Below, piece by piece: positions 1 to 9,600 of a DNA stretch of 64,000 nt. The notes under the pieces were generated by a model, which saw only the letters and a program-made list of their open reading frames with translations, did no database searches and had not been told where the DNA came from. The stretch is from a virus: IMG/VR virus record IMGVR_UViG_3300042558_005120, positions 1 to 64,000 of that record, one strand, 5' to 3'. The first letter of the stretch is position 1, and the number at the start of each line of letters is the position of its first letter. The translations under genes were made by a program, and so were the position numbers.

Positions 1-417
1 TTAAATTTTGGGGTTTTTTTGTTTTTCTTTTTCATTTTCTTTGGGTGTTTTTTCGGATTCAATTTCTGAATCTTCTGTATCTATATCTTCGCCATCTTCA
101 TTTCTGATTTTACCTTCTTTACGTGTTTCTTTTGAAATTTCAATTGCCTTTTTGATTTTTCCTCTTCGTTCTTCAAGTTCTAGTTTTTCGATGTCATTTC
201 TTGTTAGTTTTATGTCAATGTCCAGAAGTTGAGCTTCAAGTTTATGTGAGTCCTTCATAAGTTTTCTTCTTTCTGCTTGAAGGTCATCCAATTTAGCAAT
301 TAATTCTGCCATATCAGCAGTGGTATCCCCGGAAATATTCGGGTCGACTTCTTCAGGCAACATATTTGATTGACTGTACATTTGTCTCCACTGTTCAAAT
401 TTTATCATCTTTGGCAT
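1..417 (-). CDS. Hypothetical coiled-coil protein
   Basis: A 138-residue protein that I do not recognise. Residues about 33-95 are rich in E, K, L and R with heptad-like spacing, indicating a coiled coil. The C-terminal 40 residues are highly charged (E, K, D, N) and probably disordered. It is the last complete gene of the late block, directly downstream of the tape-measure candidate, and has its own TATATA-type box about 20 bases before the ATG. The location suggests a tail or virion assembly role, which is inference. The stop codon falls exactly at the window edge, so the gene is complete. Confidence 0.75.
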   Translation of the reverse strand: MPKMIKFEQWRQMYSQSNMLPEEVDPNISGDTTADMAELIAKLDDLQAERRKLMKDSHKLEAQLLDIDIKLTRNDIEKLELEERRGKIKKAIEISKETRKEGKIRNEDGEDIDTEDSEIESEKTPKENEKEKQKNPKI

Positions 418-436
418 ATTTAGTAATTTATTTTTT

Positions 437-447
437 AGTATATATTC
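437..447 (-). promoter_or_regulatory. Putative late promoter box
   Basis: Read on the minus strand this is GAATATATACT followed by an A-rich run, about 20 bases before the ATG at 417. It matches the box found before the tube, gp26-like and accessory genes. Confidence 0.5.
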
Positions 448-452
448 TTTTT

Positions 453-3400
453 CTATCTGCCAGTTTTCATTTTTAATACTGTCATACTATCAACGGTGAT
501 ACTCGAGAATCCTTGTTGGATTGCAGAAATGATTGCTTCAGTATCAATCTGAGCTGGTTGCTGCTGTTGCTGTTGTGCCTGTGCAGATTCACCAGGCTGC
601 ATCATTGATTGCGCCTGGCTTCTTTTATCTGCTTCATTATATGCCTGTGGAGATTTATCACCCACTGTTGTACTTTTTCCTCCACCAAACGCAGCACTTA
701 CAGAGTCATTGATAAAGTTAACTATTCCTTCACTTTTTCCAATATCTACTTTGGATATTAGTATCATTGAATCCGTCCAGTCCTTAAACGCCTTGATGCT
801 AATTGGGTCCATGACTTTAAAGTTGTTAGCAAAGACGCCCATGTGTTTTGCCATATCACCGAATGACCTTACGAATTTCTCAAAAGGGTCTGCTATTTTT
901 GACAGACTTTCTGTGGTTTTTGCAAATTTATCGTACTTTTCAAGTAATGTTTGTGATAAGTTTCCATCCATTTTTGCGTAATCTGTTGTGGTAAAGATGG
1001 AACTTATAAAATAATTATAATTGTCAACTGATTTGTGAACTTTATCAGTGTCACTAAACGAACCCATCACAATTTCGGCTATTTCCTTATATTTTACACT
1101 TGCTGCTGCCAGTCCGGTTGAACCACTTTCGATTTCTCTTTTCCAAACACCATATTTTATCCCAGCGTCATACATTGCTTTAGGTAAAAAATCAACAATT
1201 GCATTTAAATTAGTCGCGGCCATTCCAAGTGTCTCTGTATTAATTCTAACTACTTTTGTAGGTGTTAATTTTCCGTCCACTATTTCATTCATCGTAAACT
1301 CACCCATTGCCATTTTTAGTACACTTTCGCCAAGTGTACCAAGCGACCCTGATATTTTTGCTAACATCTCGACACCTGCTGTTAGATATCCCTTTGCAAA
1401 CCACCCTCCTCCTTTTTTCGCATTTTTACCAAAATCGTAAAGCGCTTGAACTAAAGGATTCATTTTGGTTTTTCCAGCCTTTTCTGGGTCGTCAACATTA
1501 CCAACCAATCTCGTTATAAAATCTGCAGCCGCAGTAAAATGCCCTTGTTCTATTTTAATTGGGGCCCCAGGAACCAACTTCGCATCCTTTGTTCCAGGGT
1601 TAATCACAGTCATTGGAACAAATTCGCCGTTTGCCATTTTAAGAATTCCTTCGCCCATTGTATTAAATACAGTGCTTAAGCTTGCTAATGTATTAATACC
1701 TTCGGCTAAATAGCCATTACCAAACCATCCCCCGCCTTCCTTTGCTAGCTTTCCAAATGAAAACAGTGAAGTTACTAATGGATTTGCATTTAGCTTTCTA
1801 GCATCACCGTCCCCGGTCATTTCGGGATTACCAATTAAGTTATTAATAAATTCGCTCGCCTTTTTAAAGTGCTCTATGGTTATCTTTACAGGTGCACCAG
1901 GAACCAACTTAGCATCCGGTGTTCCAGGATTTGCTACAGTCATCGGAACAAATTCAGCTTCAGCTAATTTGAGAACACCTTCACCTACAGAACCAAGAAT
2001 TCCACTTAATTTTGCTAACATATCAATACCGTATGACATATGTCCACGACTAAACCAAGAAGAACCTCCTGATGCTGCTTTTCCAAAATCAGAAAGTGCT
2101 GTTGTTAATTGGTTATTATAAGACCCGTCAGTATTCATACCTAATAAAGCACGAACAAATGTATTGGCGTTTGTGAAATCCTGTTGGCTGAGTTTTCGTT
2201 TCGATTTAGGAACTAATTTTGCATTTTCTGTTCCTGGGTTGATAAGTTCAAATTCAACAACTTCCTGTTGTGCCATATCTGCGACACCTTTTGCAAGTGT
2301 TCCAAGTGTGCTGGATAAACGACCGAGAATGAAAATCCCAAAAAGCAGTTTAGGCATATCCGAGTATTTCAATTCACTGAACGGCTTAACGAATGCGGTT
2401 ACCGTTGCGTTTACGGCATCTTTTAACATTTCACCACTTTCTTTAGTATATTTTGCCTGCATAAACGTTTTAAGACCTTCGGTAAAAGGTCGTAGTGCAT
2501 ATCCTATTGCTGCAAAATACCCAAGACCTAAAGTTATGCCCATTACAAGTGAAAGTCCAGCAATACTACTTCCTAATGATGAAATTGTATATCCAAGAAT
2601 ATCTGCATCCTCTTTTGTTATTGGACGGACTGCATTTGCTTTTGTATATTCTGATAAACCTTTAACAAATAATATTAATGCTCCACCTAATACAATCATT
2701 AAAGCCGCACCGATTCCAACTGCGATATTAATTAACGGAGCGCCAATAACGGCTGCTGCTAATCCTAACCCTGCAATTACAGAACCCAACGCAAGTAATG
2801 AGTTGCCTCCATTTTTCCAATCATTAGCTAAAAATTCTGCAGCCCCAGATTTTACATATTTTGAAACACCCATTACAAATACAATCAGCGCCGCACCCAA
2901 TAGAATCATTAGTCCTGCTCCTATCGTAACTGTTAATGGTATACCGGTTAATAATCCCATTTCGTACATCCCCAAAACTGCAGCAGCTGCGGCTAATCCG
3001 ACAATCACAGCAGCAAGCGCCCCTAATGACACCCATCCTTCTGGTTTTGCTAAAAATTCTGCAGTTCCAGACTTATAATAAAAAACAAGGGCACCAACAA
3101 AAACTATTAAAGATGCCGCCACGATAACCATTGCAATGGCCCCGGCCATTGCTTTATCTTTTATGAAACCAAGGCCAGCAGCGGCCGCGCCCATAATAAT
3201 AATTACTAATCCTAGTTGTATTAGTTGCGCAATTGTTAAATCACCCGCCCCTGACACTTTATAAAAAGCAAGTGCAGCAACAAAGACCAATAAAGATGCG
3301 GATATAATAATAAGTGCAATTGCTCCATTTTTAGAATCTGCTTTACTTAACGCATACAATCCAACTGCTGTAAATAGCATTCCCAGCATTAATGCAAAAG

Positions 3401-4598
3401 CACCCGCCATGTAAAGTTTATTAACAGCTGGTATACCCAGAATAATCATAACCAATGAAATAACAGCAATTCCTGCAGATATCATAAGTAATGAGTCAAG
3501 TGGAGAACCTTTTTTATTTCCCTCGCCCGCTAACTTATGTGCGAGAAATAATACGCCCGCTATTGCTAATAACATTCCAACAAATACTACTCCGCCGGCA
3601 AATATTCTTTTTTGTACCACAGAAGTTGAAAGTGCAAGAATAACAAGTGTAAGAACCGCAATGCCCATAGAAATTTTCCATAATGCCCCGAGAGGGCTGT
3701 TGTCTTTGCCATCAGGCTTCCAATCTTTTGTTAATCCGTATGCAACATAAAGTGCATATGAGATTCCGACTATCATCCCAATAAATACTGAAGTTCCTTT
3801 TGCTATTTGCGGGCCAACAAATGATAATAGAATTAAAACTAAAGAGAATAATGCAATTGATTGGCCCATTTTTAATAGTGAACCCAGTGGACCTTTACTA
3901 AATCCTTCGCCAGTTCCAACAACTTTATTTACTAAATAAAGTGTTAATGCTATGGAAGCAATCACCATATTAAAAATCAAAGTACCTATTAAAACTTGAG
4001 GCGCTACTAAAGAAGTCAACGCCATAACCACCATAAACATACCAATACTCTTTGCCATTCCCATAAGTACAGCTAATGTCTCTGCTTGCTTTTTCTTCAT
4101 TTTTTCTAAGCCTACAAAAGTCTCATTCACCTTTTGAATTACTATAGAAAACATAGTCGCACCGATGATTGCCAACGGACCTAATATAGCTGCCCATGCT
4201 AATCCTTTCATTAGGTGCATGGTTCCTTTACTTATTGAATCAATGAATTTTGCAAAATGAAGTAGTTTTTCGGTGTCGTATTCTAAAACAGGGTTAACAA
4301 TATCTTTAAAAACAGTTTTGTAGAAATCGCTTATAAGAACCCTAGCGTCTGGCTTAATTAGACTTGCTTGAACTGCAACTTCAACCAAAGATTTCATATC
4401 AGTTGCAAATCCTGCTAATGGACTCATACCTATCCCGGCAGCAGGGGCTTTACCTTTACCTTTGGATTCTTCGCCTTCACCTTCACCTTCGCCTTTCTTT
4501 TTCCCTTTGTCACCTTTTTCTAATACTGCCAACATTTTCTTGTTGACATCAATTAAAGCATCTAATCTACTACTTATTTTTACACCGTCTGCTGACAT
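453..4598 (-). CDS. Probable tail tape-measure protein, rich in membrane segments
   Basis: A 1381-residue protein. Residues 1-100 hold a low-complexity charged stretch (about 32-50). Residues about 105-765 contain many hydrophobic, Gly/Ala/Ile/Val-rich segments, probably more than a dozen membrane-spanning helices. Residues about 780-1110 contain 3-4 copies of a ~100-residue repeat, each beginning near a NPGT..AKLVP motif and ending near GxxWF..GY. The C-terminus is Gln-rich (about 1340-1355). It follows the tube gene and a two-frame chaperone pair, the classic position of a tape measure. At about 1.5 angstroms per residue it would imply a tail near 200 nm. No sequence match to T4 gp29 is evident; another large virion or ejected membrane protein is possible. 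Confidence 0.6.
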   Translation of the reverse strand: MSADGVKISSRLDALIDVNKKMLAVLEKGDKGKKKGEGEGEGEESKGKGKAPAAGIGMSPLAGFATDMKSLVEVAVQASLIKPDARVLISDFYKTVFKDIVNPVLEYDTEKLLHFAKFIDSISKGTMHLMKGLAWAAILGPLAIIGATMFSIVIQKVNETFVGLEKMKKKQAETLAVLMGMAKSIGMFMVVMALTSLVAPQVLIGTLIFNMVIASIALTLYLVNKVVGTGEGFSKGPLGSLLKMGQSIALFSLVLILLSFVGPQIAKGTSVFIGMIVGISYALYVAYGLTKDWKPDGKDNSPLGALWKISMGIAVLTLVILALSTSVVQKRIFAGGVVFVGMLLAIAGVLFLAHKLAGEGNKKGSPLDSLLMISAGIAVISLVMIILGIPAVNKLYMAGAFALMLGMLFTAVGLYALSKADSKNGAIALIIISASLLVFVAALAFYKVSGAGDLTIAQLIQLGLVIIIMGAAAAGLGFIKDKAMAGAIAMVIVAASLIVFVGALVFYYKSGTAEFLAKPEGWVSLGALAAVIVGLAAAAAVLGMYEMGLLTGIPLTVTIGAGLMILLGAALIVFVMGVSKYVKSGAAEFLANDWKNGGNSLLALGSVIAGLGLAAAVIGAPLINIAVGIGAALMIVLGGALILFVKGLSEYTKANAVRPITKEDADILGYTISSLGSSIAGLSLVMGITLGLGYFAAIGYALRPFTEGLKTFMQAKYTKESGEMLKDAVNATVTAFVKPFSELKYSDMPKLLFGIFILGRLSSTLGTLAKGVADMAQQEVVEFELINPGTENAKLVPKSKRKLSQQDFTNANTFVRALLGMNTDGSYNNQLTTALSDFGKAASGGSSWFSRGHMSYGIDMLAKLSGILGSVGEGVLKLAEAEFVPMTVANPGTPDAKLVPGAPVKITIEHFKKASEFINNLIGNPEMTGDGDARKLNANPLVTSLFSFGKLAKEGGGWFGNGYLAEGINTLASLSTVFNTMGEGILKMANGEFVPMTVINPGTKDAKLVPGAPIKIEQGHFTAAADFITRLVGNVDDPEKAGKTKMNPLVQALYDFGKNAKKGGGWFAKGYLTAGVEMLAKISGSLGTLGESVLKMAMGEFTMNEIVDGKLTPTKVVRINTETLGMAATNLNAIVDFLPKAMYDAGIKYGVWKREIESGSTGLAAASVKYKEIAEIVMGSFSDTDKVHKSVDNYNYFISSIFTTTDYAKMDGNLSQTLLEKYDKFAKTTESLSKIADPFEKFVRSFGDMAKHMGVFANNFKVMDPISIKAFKDWTDSMILISKVDIGKSEGIVNFINDSVSAAFGGGKSTTVGDKSPQAYNEADKRSQAQSMMQPGESAQAQQQQQQPAQIDTEAIISAIQQGFSSITVDSMTVLKMKTGR
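783..1350 (-). repeat. Last repeat unit region of the tape-measure candidate
   Basis: This part of the 1381-residue gene encodes the degenerate final ~100-residue repeat unit (motif diverged to VDGKLTPTKVV) and the sequence after it. The repeat family as a whole is encoded between about 1,260 and 2,270. The boundary at 783 is approximate. Confidence 0.3.
1260..2270 (-). repeat. Tandem ~100-residue protein repeats in tape-measure candidate
   Basis: The encoded motif NPGT.[ND]AKLVP recurs at roughly 2230, 1920 and 1590, with a degenerate fourth copy near 1280. Between copies the pattern FxxANxFIxxLxG, then a Gly-rich GGxWFxxGY segment, then a LAxLSxxLxxxGExxLKxA helix is repeated. The copies are diverged at DNA level, so the duplication is old. 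Confidence 0.75.
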
Positions 4599-4626
4599 TA
4601 ACTTTAGATTTATTTTGACTATATTC

Positions 4627-4637
4627 TATATATCAAA
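4627..4637 (-). promoter_or_regulatory. Putative late promoter box for the tape-measure candidate
   Basis: Minus-strand TTTTGATATATAG lies about 30 bases before the ATG at 4598 and directly after the terminator hairpin at 4638-4665. This is the TGATATATA box shared with other late genes. Confidence 0.5.
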
Positions 4638-4665
4638 AGACCTGTGACTATTACGCCACAGGTCT
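4638..4665 (-). terminator. Rho-independent terminator after the tail-chaperone pair
   Basis: A 9-bp perfect stem, AGACCTGTG pairing with CACAGGTCT around a 10-base loop, followed on the minus strand by TTTT. It lies 7 bases past the stop of the 115-residue chaperone ORF and just before the promoter box of the next gene. Confidence 0.8.
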
Positions 4666-4671
4666 TGGATG

Positions 4672-5019
4672 TTAAAATTTAGGCATATTGAAACTTGGCA
4701 TCGATGGCATTTTAAATCCACCTCCCATTTTTGAAAGTTGGTTTGTATCAAATTTTGGCATATTTTCTTTCTGCTCTGACTCTTCTTTTTGCCTTTGTTT
4801 GTTCTCTCTTTCTGACCATTCTTTCTGTTTCTCCATTATGTACTCTGCTCGATAAAATTCCATTTTATCTAATTCACTTGGTTGAAGACGTAGAATTTTT
4901 AAGAGTAAAAATTCAACATCAAACCAATTCTCCAAAGATATCTGAAATAAGGAAAATAGATTTGATTCCTCCCTGAAAGTTGAGAGGAGCGGTGACCTCC
5001 GCACCGCTTGGATTGACAT
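4672..5019 (-). CDS. Tail assembly chaperone, second (out-of-frame) ORF
   Basis: A 115-residue ORF overlapping the 3' end of the gp26-like gene by 101 bases in the +1 (equivalently -2) frame. The first ~30 residues lie in the overlap and look non-native. From about residue 30 the sequence becomes a helical segment (FDVEFLLLKILRLQPSELD then FYRAEYIMEKQKEW) like the small chaperone T-domains that precede tape-measure genes, then a charged linker and a Met/Pro/Phe-rich tail. The first ATG (5019) is internal to the upstream gene. Expression may be by ribosomal frameshift from the upstream gene or by reinitiation; I cannot tell which. Assigned by position and pattern, not by a close match. Confidence 0.6.
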   Translation of the reverse strand: MSIQAVRRSPLLSTFREESNLFSLFQISLENWFDVEFLLLKILRLQPSELDKMEFYRAEYIMEKQKEWSERENKQRQKEESEQKENMPKFDTNQLSKMGGGFKMPSMPSFNMPKF

Positions 5020-5899
5020 ATCGTATTTGCGGATTTACTGAAGATGCTAAAATTTCAACCAATTTATCTAAAGCTGAAATACGAGCAACCGACCAGCCAT
5101 AAGAATCTTGGACTGCTTTGTCATAAGATGCTTGTGTTAAAGCTCTCCAATCATTAAATAAGAAAGGTGCATATTTAATAAATGCTTTATCAAAGTTTTG
5201 GCCTTGTTGTTGTTTTGTTTTAATGTAATTTTTAATAAATGACATCACACCTAATGTTGGAAAATACATAACAAATTTTTCACCATTTCTCATTTCGAGT
5301 TTGAAACAGTGTTCTTCATGGCTAAAATATTTCATCATTCTTTCATCGGGGTTAAAGTAATCAATTACATCTTTTGTTACTTCAATTCTATCACCTACAC
5401 CATCGTTATCTGTTACATTAACATATAGTTTGTTCTCTCCATTCTTAAACGTGTAGTCTCTGATAGCAAAAATAAGATAGAAACGGTCAATCTCCTTTAA
5501 GTCTTTAAATGATGCAGCACGTCCTGGGATTTTAATTTTGCAACATTTTTCAATAATAAAATTAAGCATATCATCTACACCCAATAAGTCGTTCTCGTCA
5601 ATTGTTGACCAGTGACGAATTTCAGCAACAGTTGCGGCACGAATTGCCACTTGTGTTCCGGATTCATAAAATAAACCTTGAGACGGTAGATACTCAATTG
5701 GAACATTTTTCCATCCAAGTTCAGATGCTATTGGGTCATCAACATCGTAGACTTTAAATTTTTCTGCTGTTCCTAGTGAAGTTACTTTAGCGACTTCAGG
5801 CTGTTTTGCTTGTAGAGGTTCGTTACCTACAAGCATTTGTGCTTCTTTTTCAATTTGGTCTCTTAAACTTTCAGAGTCTAAATTTTGTTCGTTTTGCAT
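4919..5899 (-). CDS. gp26: gp26-like tail/baseplate-hub assembly protein (tail chaperone)
   Basis: A 326-residue protein of the T4 gp26 type (Pfam T4 base-plate protein family), longer than T4 gp26 (208). The conserved core is visible around residues 85-115: an AATVAEIRHWSTID segment followed by DDMLNFIIEKC. The first ~50 residues are acidic and variable. It sits between the tube gene and the overlapping second chaperone ORF, then the tape-measure candidate, the order expected for a gpG-like chaperone of tail assembly. The ATG at 5899 is preceded by an A-rich leader and a TATATA box. Family placement is fairly secure; the chaperone role is inferred from the gene order. Confidence 0.7.
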   Translation of the reverse strand: MQNEQNLDSESLRDQIEKEAQMLVGNEPLQAKQPEVAKVTSLGTAEKFKVYDVDDPIASELGWKNVPIEYLPSQGLFYESGTQVAIRAATVAEIRHWSTIDENDLLGVDDMLNFIIEKCCKIKIPGRAASFKDLKEIDRFYLIFAIRDYTFKNGENKLYVNVTDNDGVGDRIEVTKDVIDYFNPDERMMKYFSHEEHCFKLEMRNGEKFVMYFPTLGVMSFIKNYIKTKQQQGQNFDKAFIKYAPFLFNDWRALTQASYDKAVQDSYGWSVARISALDKLVEILASSVNPQIRYVNPSGAEVTAPLNFQGGIKSIFLISDIFGELV

Positions 5900-5932
5900 A
5901 TTACGTTTTTTTGAGTTAAAAAATATTTATTT

Positions 5933-5947
5933 AGTATATATATCAAA
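5933..5947 (-). promoter_or_regulatory. Putative late promoter box for the gp26-like gene
   Basis: Minus-strand TTTGATATATATACT followed by AAATAAATA, about 35 bases before the ATG at 5899 and downstream of the tube-gene terminator. Confidence 0.5.
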
Positions 5948-5974
5948 GCCAATTCTAAGTAGCCATTTAAAATA

Positions 5975-6003
5975 AAAAAAGCTACCATTACTGATAGCTT
6001 TTT
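5975..6003 (-). terminator. Rho-independent terminator after the tail tube gene
   Basis: Stem AGCTA/TAGCT (extended by A-T pairs on both flanks) around a 10-base loop, with a run of seven T on the minus strand. It lies about 30 bases beyond the stop of the tube gene. The flanking A and T runs make it potentially bidirectional. Confidence 0.75.
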
Positions 6004-6031
6004 GAAAAAATATGCAAAATGATTACAAAAA

Positions 6032-6589
6032 TTATAGAATTGTTTCTTCAAAGTAGTCACAACGGAAAACAAAACCCCCGATGCGGTAAATGTCATTATT
6101 GCTGTAGTCAGTTTCAATTTTGGGTAGCGGTGAAGTAGGAAAACAAATTGGATATTTAACTTGGCGGAAAATATCACCGTTTTTGTTAAAGAAGTTGATA
6201 ATCATTGGACCACCAACATAGTCACGCTTTAGACCCATACGACCTGTCAATGGATCGTAAATTAAATCAGTCCACTGACGAAGTGCTTTATAGACATACA
6301 TTGAGTTAGCATCATCCAAGTTAACCTCGAAGTCAATTGCAACATCGTTTGTTGTCTCATCAACCATACCACCGGCAAAAGAACGCTTTGCTGATTTGTA
6401 TTTTTGCTCGATAACACCCGGTTGTTTATTGGTTTCGATACCATCGACCTTTAAAACTTGCTCCATAACTAATGTCCATGCTGAAACAGAAGGTGGAGGT
6501 GTTAACTGAATCTCAAATTGAGCATTATATATAGGCTCGTAGCGGTTCATCGCCGCCTTGGAATTTCTATAGTGTGGTAAACCTGCCAT
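6032..6589 (-). CDS. gp19: Tail tube protein
   Basis: A 185-residue protein of the T4 gp19 tail-tube family (T4 gp19 has 163 residues). The typical start, MAGLPHYRNSKAAMNRYEPI, leads into strands that contact the sheath and neighbouring tube rings. The C-terminal half shows the usual DPLTGRMGLKRDYVG loop and a final strand (FRCDYFEETI). It lies directly after the sheath gene as in T4, and has its own late-type promoter box and terminator, consistent with the high expression needed for a tube subunit. Confidence 0.9.
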   Translation of the reverse strand: MAGLPHYRNSKAAMNRYEPIYNAQFEIQLTPPPSVSAWTLVMEQVLKVDGIETNKQPGVIEQKYKSAKRSFAGGMVDETTNDVAIDFEVNLDDANSMYVYKALRQWTDLIYDPLTGRMGLKRDYVGGPMIINFFNKNGDIFRQVKYPICFPTSPLPKIETDYSNNDIYRIGGFVFRCDYFEETIL

Positions 6590-6608
6590 AATTTATTTTT
6601 ATTTTTTT

Positions 6609-6620
6609 AGTATATATCAA
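6609..6620 (-). promoter_or_regulatory. Putative late promoter box for the tube gene
   Basis: Minus-strand TTGATATATACT followed by AAAAAAATAAAAATAAATT, ending at the ATG at 6589. This is the clearest example of the recurring late box, lying just past the stop of the sheath gene. Confidence 0.55.
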
Positions 6621-6621
6621 T

Positions 6622-9600
6622 TTAAACAGCGGCAAAACCGCCTGAAGCGATTGCGCCGGTTTTGAGAACTGTAATACGGTTGATAAATTTTTGTAAACCT
6701 CTTGCTGGTTCGACTCCAATATCAAGAATACCAAAGTTTTGGTCAATGATTTCAGCAGTGTTATTAGTCTCATCCATAATTACAGAATAAGCATAGATAC
6801 CTTGACCGTTTCGAACACCATCCAAGTAAGTTTCAACAATTGTTCGGATTTGAAGACGAGTTGAAGCATCGTTAAATTCAAACAAGTAGTTTTGAAGAAT
6901 ATCAATTACAGCATCTTCAATTGTTATCAACAAGTCGCGGACGTGTAGATTATTGAATGCAGAAATTGTTCTTTGATAACCAGTTTGGTTTGCATAAATC
7001 ATTGGTCCAACATTTTTAACAACAGTGATTGGATTCAATCCAATTGGCTCCAAAAATTCACGGTCACGCAATAAGAAGTCGTATTCTAGACCATTATATT
7101 TTGCATCCGATATAACACCTCGTCTTGGACCCGCCACGATTGCATACGGTTCTCCGTTGATAAATTTACGGACAAAGTTGTTTGAAACGTGAGCAGCTGG
7201 TGGAATACTTTTATTCTTACCGTCTTCACGAAGAATGATGTTTGGCGTAAATACACCAATAAATTTAGCACCATTTTCTTCATCGGGTAAACTCCAAGTA
7301 TAAGAAGGTCCTAATGAAAGATTTCCACCCGTTGAGATATATTCGGTATTCAATACAGGTTTTGGATTTCCAGTTGCAGCATCCGGCAATTCAGTAAAAC
7401 GTGGGTCAGTACTTGCTTGGAATTCAGCCATTGAAGGCGCATTCAAGATTGCCATACATTGCATTCTATTTTTTGCAAGACGACTCAAGTATTGTTTAGG
7501 ACCCATACCAGGTTCCAATCCACCATTGAACGTGTCAATAACATAACGGTATTGAATAATATCCTTTGATTGTAAAGTTACACCAACATTTGTGGTTTCA
7601 ATTACACTCAAGATTTTCTCCAACTGCGCAGGTGTGCCTGGCATATGGAATTCAGTCATCTTGAATCCTGAAAGAGATGTAAATTGGAAACGGTCAACAA
7701 ATTTCTGAATTGGCGTAAATTTAGTAATATAGTCAATTCCGCTTAAAGAAGTAATTCCTGGGATTTGAATTGCTGTATATTCAAAATAAGGAACACCTGT
7801 TGCGGGATCGAACTTTTTCACTTTAGCAGTAATTCTCGTTAATTTTGGATTATTGGCATCGTTGTTTACAACAAAGTCACCAACTTCCAATAATGCAGCA
7901 TTTGTTGAATTTAATTTGAATTTTTTACCACCTGCAAATAAACCAGGACTTTCGATAGAAATATTTGAACTAATGTTCTTTGCTGTAGAAGAATAAACTG
8001 CAAATACAGTTTCACCAACAGCGCCAGTTTGTTGAGTAGAATCAATGTATGTATTATCCAAAGAAGCATAAGTTGCGTTGGCACGAGTTAACAATTGTGT
8101 ATCTGAATATTGGCGAACTCGAGCACCATTTAATCCATATGCCACTTTAGAGTATTGATTGCCGGCTTTACCCCATTGTAAATCAACATTTAAGTAATTA
8201 AATTGTGAACCACCTGTGCCATATTTAACACGGTCACCATCAACTACGATACTTCCTTTAATATTTGTACTCAATTTTGCACCAGGATATGCTTCAACAT
8301 AAGCAAGTTTTGTAATATCAGAATTTTCAAGATTAAATCCTGCTAAAATACCTGCTGTGTTATCTAAAACTTCACCTCTGAAAATTGTTCCGCCTGGTAA
8401 TTCTACTCTAACTAACCCACCCAATGATAAACCGTTGAGCGGATTGTTATCCGCAGCGTCTACGATTCTCACCTTTCTAAAATCAGCAATATTGCTAGAA
8501 TCTAAAACAAAGGCAGCACCTGTACCATCTTGGATATGGTGCACACCAGCAATAAGTACTGCTGGAACAACCGACTCGTCATAAAGAACTACCGTGTTTT
8601 CAGACGATTTTACTACTGTTTGGCCGAGACCGTCAACGCTGTTGATTTGTGCACTTGGATTTAAAATATATCCAAAAGTATTACTAATCGCACCACCAGC
8701 AGTTTGCAAGTCTGGAACCAGATATGGTGCTGCGGGTGCAGTTGGTGTAAATAATGTAACCTTGATAGACCCAGGCTGAACATATGCTAAAAATTCGTCG
8801 GCCGGGAATCCACTAACACACCATTTTTCAAAGAAAAATACAGGGTCTGCTGTAGGTGCTGTTACGGTAATTGTTGTTGTTGCCGTAATTACAGCACTTG
8901 AAATTTGGAAATATTTACTGTACCCAGCAGCTTCAATTAGTATAATATCACCATTTGCTGGTGTTAAGTTGTTAAAATTAACAACCTCGATAGTATTTGC
9001 TAATGTTGGAACTAATGCAGCAACAGTTTCTTCAATGTAATTTGATTCTGGTGCAGAAAAACCGTTTTCGTAATTTGTATCTGTGTGGTTAGGAGAAGAA
9101 AGTTGTAAAAGTATCTCAGAACCAGTATCAATTACGTTTTCGACTTTAACAAAATCAAATGGTGTTGCTGAACCGTTAATGCCGCTATTGGCAGCTAACG
9201 CACCGTACGTTACAACTAAAGAATTTCTGTTAAATCCATTTAACAAAGCTTCCCATTGTGCAGGTGTAAATGTTACATCACTTGGGATTGGTTTTGGAAT
9301 TGCTAAAACGTTACAGAATTTTCCACTAACACCACTGTATGCAACAGACTTTATATAAGGTGCAACAGAACCACTTGCCGGGTCATAAGTTTTTTGAACT
9401 AAATCTTGATTTAAGAAATCTGAATCCTGTCCAGTATGCGATAATACGTTTTTAATTGGTGTATTATAAGAAAGAAAATCAATTGTATCATCAGTTGTAT
9501 TGATAAGAGTATTTCCTACCATATCTACTTTATATACGCTGTTTTCATAATCGCTCAAAGCATCTTCGTTGATGTTTAAGAAAAATCCAGTAACAGCAGA

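Noticed and set aside
1-417. MIKFEQW near the start of the coiled-coil protein as a capsid-targeting peptide
   Set aside because: The FxxF-[LI]-x-E pattern and the cleavage Glu before a small residue are missing, and the gene is in the tail block.
2164-3078. A 304-codon open frame on the plus strand
   Set aside because: It is antisense to the membrane-segment region of the tape-measure candidate, is Pro/Ala/Ile-rich in the pattern of a mirror frame, and has no start context or family features.
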